A DNA stretch of 7,965 nucleotides, taken from contig JAEENZ010000092.1 in assembly GCA_016283985.1 (NCBI GenBank), forward strand, positions 1 through 7,965. Direction: 5' to 3'. Of the stretch, positions 5,972-7,965 are shown in pieces. The stretch comes from Bacteroidales bacterium. Lineage in GTDB: Bacteria > Bacteroidota > Bacteroidia > Bacteroidales > UBA932. The notes below the pieces were generated by a model. It made no database searches and was not told the origin of the DNA. It was given only the letters and a program-made list of their open reading frames with translations. Position 1 is the first letter of the stretch. Each line of letters begins with the position of its first letter. Both the position numbers and the translations under genes were made by a program.

Positions 5972-7105
5972 ATGAAAAAAGCATTATTGTGGATCTGCGG
6001 CATCATTGTCGCTATCTGCCTTGCAGTCGCATGCATCTGGTGCGGGGAAATCCGCAGCATCTGCACCATCGAATCCGTCGGTGGCAACGAATACCTCTAT
6101 AAGATGGAATACAAGGCGAAGTACGACCTCGACGACCTGATTTCCAAGGACATAGACAGTAATCCCCGCCTCCTCGAATATGTTATCGGCCGCATTGGCA
6201 AGGGCCTTCCCCTCAAGATAAAGAGTGCGCAGGTGGCCGACGAGGACGGCAACCTGGAGACCTTCAACTGCACCAGCTTCCAGGCCGCCCAGGCCGATGG
6301 CGACGGATTCTGGTATGGCCGCAACTACGATTACTACAAGAATCCGACATTGGTGACCATCTCCCGGCCCAAGAAGGGATATGCGTCGATTGCGGTCAGC
6401 GACATGTCCCATTTCGGCTACGGCCTTGACAACCTTCCGTTAAAGTTCGCGAAGAAGGTCAATTGCCTCGCAGCCATCTATGCACCAGTTGACGGAATCA
6501 ACGAAAAGGGCCTCTGCACATCCATAATGGCCCTTCCCGGGCAGGCCGCGTGCCAGGAAAGCGGAAAGCATAAGGTCGGCACGACCATCATAATGCGCCT
6601 CTGGCTGGACCGCTGCGCCACCGTACAGGAAGCCCTGGACCTCGCCGCAACGCTGGATATCAGGCATGACGCCGCCGTCGGATCCGGCTACCACTACATG
6701 ATTGCCGATGCCTCCGGCGACTGCGCCGTGCTGGAATTCGACAAGGAAGACGGATGGAAGTCCATGATTGTGCGCAAGGATCCTTCCGAGAAATCCATGC
6801 TGGTGACCAATCACCTGCTCTCGCCGAAGTACTATACGACCGTTCCGGACATCGCAGTGGGCAACCCCCACAGCAAGAGCTGGTGGCGCTACGAGACTGC
6901 CGGAGCGTATCTCGCCGGGCATTCCGGAACCCTTTCCCTGGAGCAGGCCCAGGAGTGCCTCGCCATGGTGCACTGGAAGGATCTGATATGGGAAGACGGC
7001 ACCGTGGAAGACACCCAGTACAGCAACGTCTATGACCAGCAGAACATCACCCTGGCCCTCCGCAACTGGAACGATTACGACACTACCGTCCGTTTCAGCC
7101 TGTAG
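5972..7105 (+). CDS. Anchored Ntn-hydrolase of the choloylglycine hydrolase / C45 linear-amide hydrolase group
   Basis: The product is 377 residues and is predicted to cleave non-peptide C-N (amide) bonds using an N-terminal cysteine nucleophile freed by self-cleavage. The likely nucleophile is Cys100 in FNCTSF. Arg117 and Asp120 in YGRNYDYY match the spacing of Arg18 and Asp21 after Cys2 in bile salt hydrolases. Asn177 (GINEKGL), Asn280 (VTNHLL) and Arg306 (WWRYETA) are further candidate active-site residues, and the ending YSNVYDQQNITLALR is typical of the group. Residues 4-23 are a hydrophobic export or anchor segment; A-V-A-C21 is only a weak lipobox. Residues 25-99 would be a pro-segment. 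The first 31 residues hold five cysteines (9, 16, 21, 24, 31). Its start lies 12 bases after corA and has no SD. Substrate unknown: bile salts, penicillin V, N-acyl amino acids and acyl-ethanolamines are all handled by relatives. Confidence 0.8.
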   Translation: MKKALLWICGIIVAICLAVACIWCGEIRSICTIESVGGNEYLYKMEYKAKYDLDDLISKDIDSNPRLLEYVIGRIGKGLPLKIKSAQVADEDGNLETFNCTSFQAAQADGDGFWYGRNYDYYKNPTLVTISRPKKGYASIAVSDMSHFGYGLDNLPLKFAKKVNCLAAIYAPVDGINEKGLCTSIMALPGQAACQESGKHKVGTTIIMRLWLDRCATVQEALDLAATLDIRHDAAVGSGYHYMIADASGDCAVLEFDKEDGWKSMIVRKDPSEKSMLVTNHLLSPKYYTTVPDIAVGNPHSKSWWRYETAGAYLAGHSGTLSLEQAQECLAMVHWKDLIWEDGTVEDTQYSNVYDQQNITLALRNWNDYDTTVRFSL

Positions 7106-7131
7106 CCGCCAACATCCTCATCTTCAGTAAC

Positions 7132-7177
7132 TTACGTGAAAGCCTCTGGTACATTTTCACCAGAGGCTTTCACGTAA
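7132..7177. terminator. Perfect 19-bp hairpin between convergent genes, probable bidirectional terminator
   Basis: Bases 7132-7150 are the exact reverse complement of 7159-7177, with an 8-base loop (7151-7158). The core is AAAGCCTCTGG / CCAGAGGCTTT, which resembles a two-way intrinsic terminator, but the stem continues for several more base pairs and neither side is followed by a real T-run. It begins 26 bases after the Ntn-hydrolase stop and ends 32 bases before the nadD stop, so it suits termination of both converging transcripts. Confidence 0.72.
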
Positions 7178-7209
7178 TCGCCTGATACAAAGGCAGATGG
7201 CCGCAACGG

Positions 7210-7779
7210 CTACATCAACCAGCGGGAGACATCCCGGCCGCGAGCGAGGGCTTCGCGGATCTGGGTGGAGGAAACGTCTATAAGCGGAGCATTTATCAAA
7301 GTGACGCGGCAACGCACATGCTGCCGGCGACAGTATTCCCGAAGGTCGTCCAACAGGGCGGCGGAATCGAACCCTGGCCGAGGGTAAACCACAATTTTAT
7401 AGTCGGAAAGGATGCGCCGGACGCAGCGCCATCTGGGCAGCCCGGCCAGATTGTCGGCTCCGATCACGAGGGTGAAATCATTGCCCGGCTCCCTGGCCTT
7501 CAGGGCATCCAGCGTGCGGATGGTATAATTCGGGGGATCCATCCCCAGTTCTATGTCATCCACCTTCACCTTCAGCGACGGATGCCTGGCCACCGCCTCG
7601 CACGCCGCCTCATAACGCCTGCGGGCGTTCAGCGCCTTGGACGGATCCTTAAAAGGATTCTGGGGAGATACTATCAGGTAGGTGCAGTCGAATCCGCCAT
7701 CCCCGGTCAAATATTCGAGGATTGCCTTGTGCCCAATGTGCAGAGGGTCGAAGGAACCGGGATAGACTGCTATCTTCAT
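7210..7779 (-). CDS. nadD: Nicotinate-nucleotide adenylyltransferase NadD
   Basis: This 189-residue protein is predicted to transfer AMP from ATP to nicotinate mononucleotide, making deamido-NAD in the cytoplasm during NAD synthesis. The nucleotidyltransferase start GSFDPLHIGH (8-17) includes the H14-x-G-H17 motif. Other conserved stretches are SPQNPFK (38-44), PPNYTIRTL (82-90), VIGADN (105-110) and the C-terminal SSTQIRE (170-176, the ISSTxIR motif). Its length is normal for bacterial NadD. The Met at 7779 directly precedes the first strand and its ATG overlaps the gmk stop as ATGA, which fixes the start. Cotranscription with gmk is expected. It converges on the Ntn-hydrolase gene across the 7132-7177 hairpin. 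Confidence 0.96.
   Translation of the reverse strand: MKIAVYPGSFDPLHIGHKAILEYLTGDGGFDCTYLIVSPQNPFKDPSKALNARRRYEAACEAVARHPSLKVKVDDIELGMDPPNYTIRTLDALKAREPGNDFTLVIGADNLAGLPRWRCVRRILSDYKIVVYPRPGFDSAALLDDLREYCRRQHVRCRVTLINAPLIDVSSTQIREALARGRDVSRWLM
7776..7779 (-). other. ATGA stop/start overlap, gmk to nadD
   Basis: On the minus strand the nadD ATG (7779-7777) overlaps the gmk TGA (7778-7776). The overlap supports translational coupling of the two housekeeping genes and settles the nadD start; the upstream context GCTGAATG has no SD-like sequence. Confidence 0.85.
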
Positions 7780-7965
7780 TCAGCAAGGAAACTGTCGACA
7801 ACCCTCTCGGCATCGGCAAACGCGGTCGCAAGGTCATCATTCACAAGCACATAGTCGAACTTATCTTCATAAGTCATTTCTTCCTCAGCCTTGGCCACAC
7901 GCTCTTCGATAGCCTCGAGCGAATCGGTTTTGCGGGCGAGAAGCCGCTGTCTCAGCACCTCCAAT
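7776..7965 (-). CDS. gmk: Guanylate kinase, C-terminal part (cut by window edge)
   Basis: Only the last 62 residues are present; the gene continues past the right edge, and the codon at 7964-7962 (TTG) is an internal Leu, not a start. The visible part, LEVLRQRLLARKTDS then IEERVAKAEEEM, matches the Gmk region that follows the GMP-binding and lid segments: an L-x-x-R-L-x-x-R-x-T-D-S motif and a helix with R-x-x-K/A-A-E-x-E. It is followed by FDYVLVNDDL, the conserved buried strand with N-D-D-L, and a final helix. The enzyme converts GMP and ATP to GDP and ADP. The missing N-terminal half should carry the P-loop. Upstream partner of nadD by a 4-base overlap. Confidence 0.88.
   Translation of the reverse strand, partial: LEVLRQRLLARKTDSLEAIEERVAKAEEEMTYEDKFDYVLVNDDLATAFADAERVVDSFLAE

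Noticed and set aside
7132..7177. Inverted repeat as transposon ends or a CRISPR repeat
   Set aside because: The arms are only 8 bases apart, no transposase or target duplication is visible, and no second repeat unit occurs in the window.
7318..7854. 178-codon plus-strand frame across nadD and the gmk end
   Set aside because: It is antisense to two well-conserved housekeeping proteins; the translation is not recognisable.
7962..7964. TTG as a start codon for a short separate gene at the right edge
   Set aside because: The sequence reads as the middle of guanylate kinase, so this is an internal Leu codon of a truncated gene.

Overview
The window looks like a chromosomal stretch of a Bacteroidota bacterium, probably a gut-type Bacteroidales. 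The signs are two lipoprotein glycosidases of plant-glycan type, a gmk-nadD pair joined by an overlap, TANNTTTG-type promoter -7 elements, and start codons set in A/T-rich 'AATATG' contexts mostly without Shine-Dalgarno sequences. Genus cannot be fixed from this sequence. No rRNA, tRNA, CRISPR array, insertion sequence or integrase is visible. Almost every base is accounted for by six genes plus a partial seventh, and no gap exceeds 135 bases.

Left block (1-4876, all minus strand): recR leads, followed by a GH27 alpha-galactosidase-like lipoprotein with a C-terminal carbohydrate-binding-like domain, then a GH78 alpha-L-rhamnosidase-like lipoprotein. The three frames are locked together. recR stop and GH27 start are one base apart (TAATATG), and GH27 stop and GH78 start overlap as ATGA. 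They therefore read as one co-transcribed, probably translationally coupled unit. A long imperfect hairpin at 4-48, just beyond the GH78 stop, may end it. The two enzymes would trim alpha-galactosyl (or beta-L-arabinopyranosyl) and alpha-L-rhamnosyl ends from plant polysaccharides or glycoconjugates. No SusC/SusD pair or sugar regulator is present here.

Middle (4877-5011): a divergent intergenic region with back-to-back candidate -7 elements, one for recR and one for corA, plus a roughly 80-base corA leader with small inverted and direct repeats.

Right block, plus strand (5012-7105): a CorA-family divalent cation channel, then 12 bases later a membrane- or lipid-anchored Ntn-hydrolase of the choloylglycine hydrolase / C45 linear-amide hydrolase group. 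Its predicted nucleophile Cys100 follows a 99-residue N-terminal segment. A perfect 19-bp inverted repeat (7132-7177) separates this pair from the convergent block.

Right block, minus strand (7210-7965): the C-terminus of guanylate kinase (gmk, cut by the window edge) overlapping nadD by ATGA, that is, nucleotide and NAD biosynthesis housekeeping.

No wholly new system is evident. The points most worth a second look are the fusion of recR to a glycosidase operon, the corA/Ntn-hydrolase pair with its unusual N-terminus, and the long convergent-gene hairpin.
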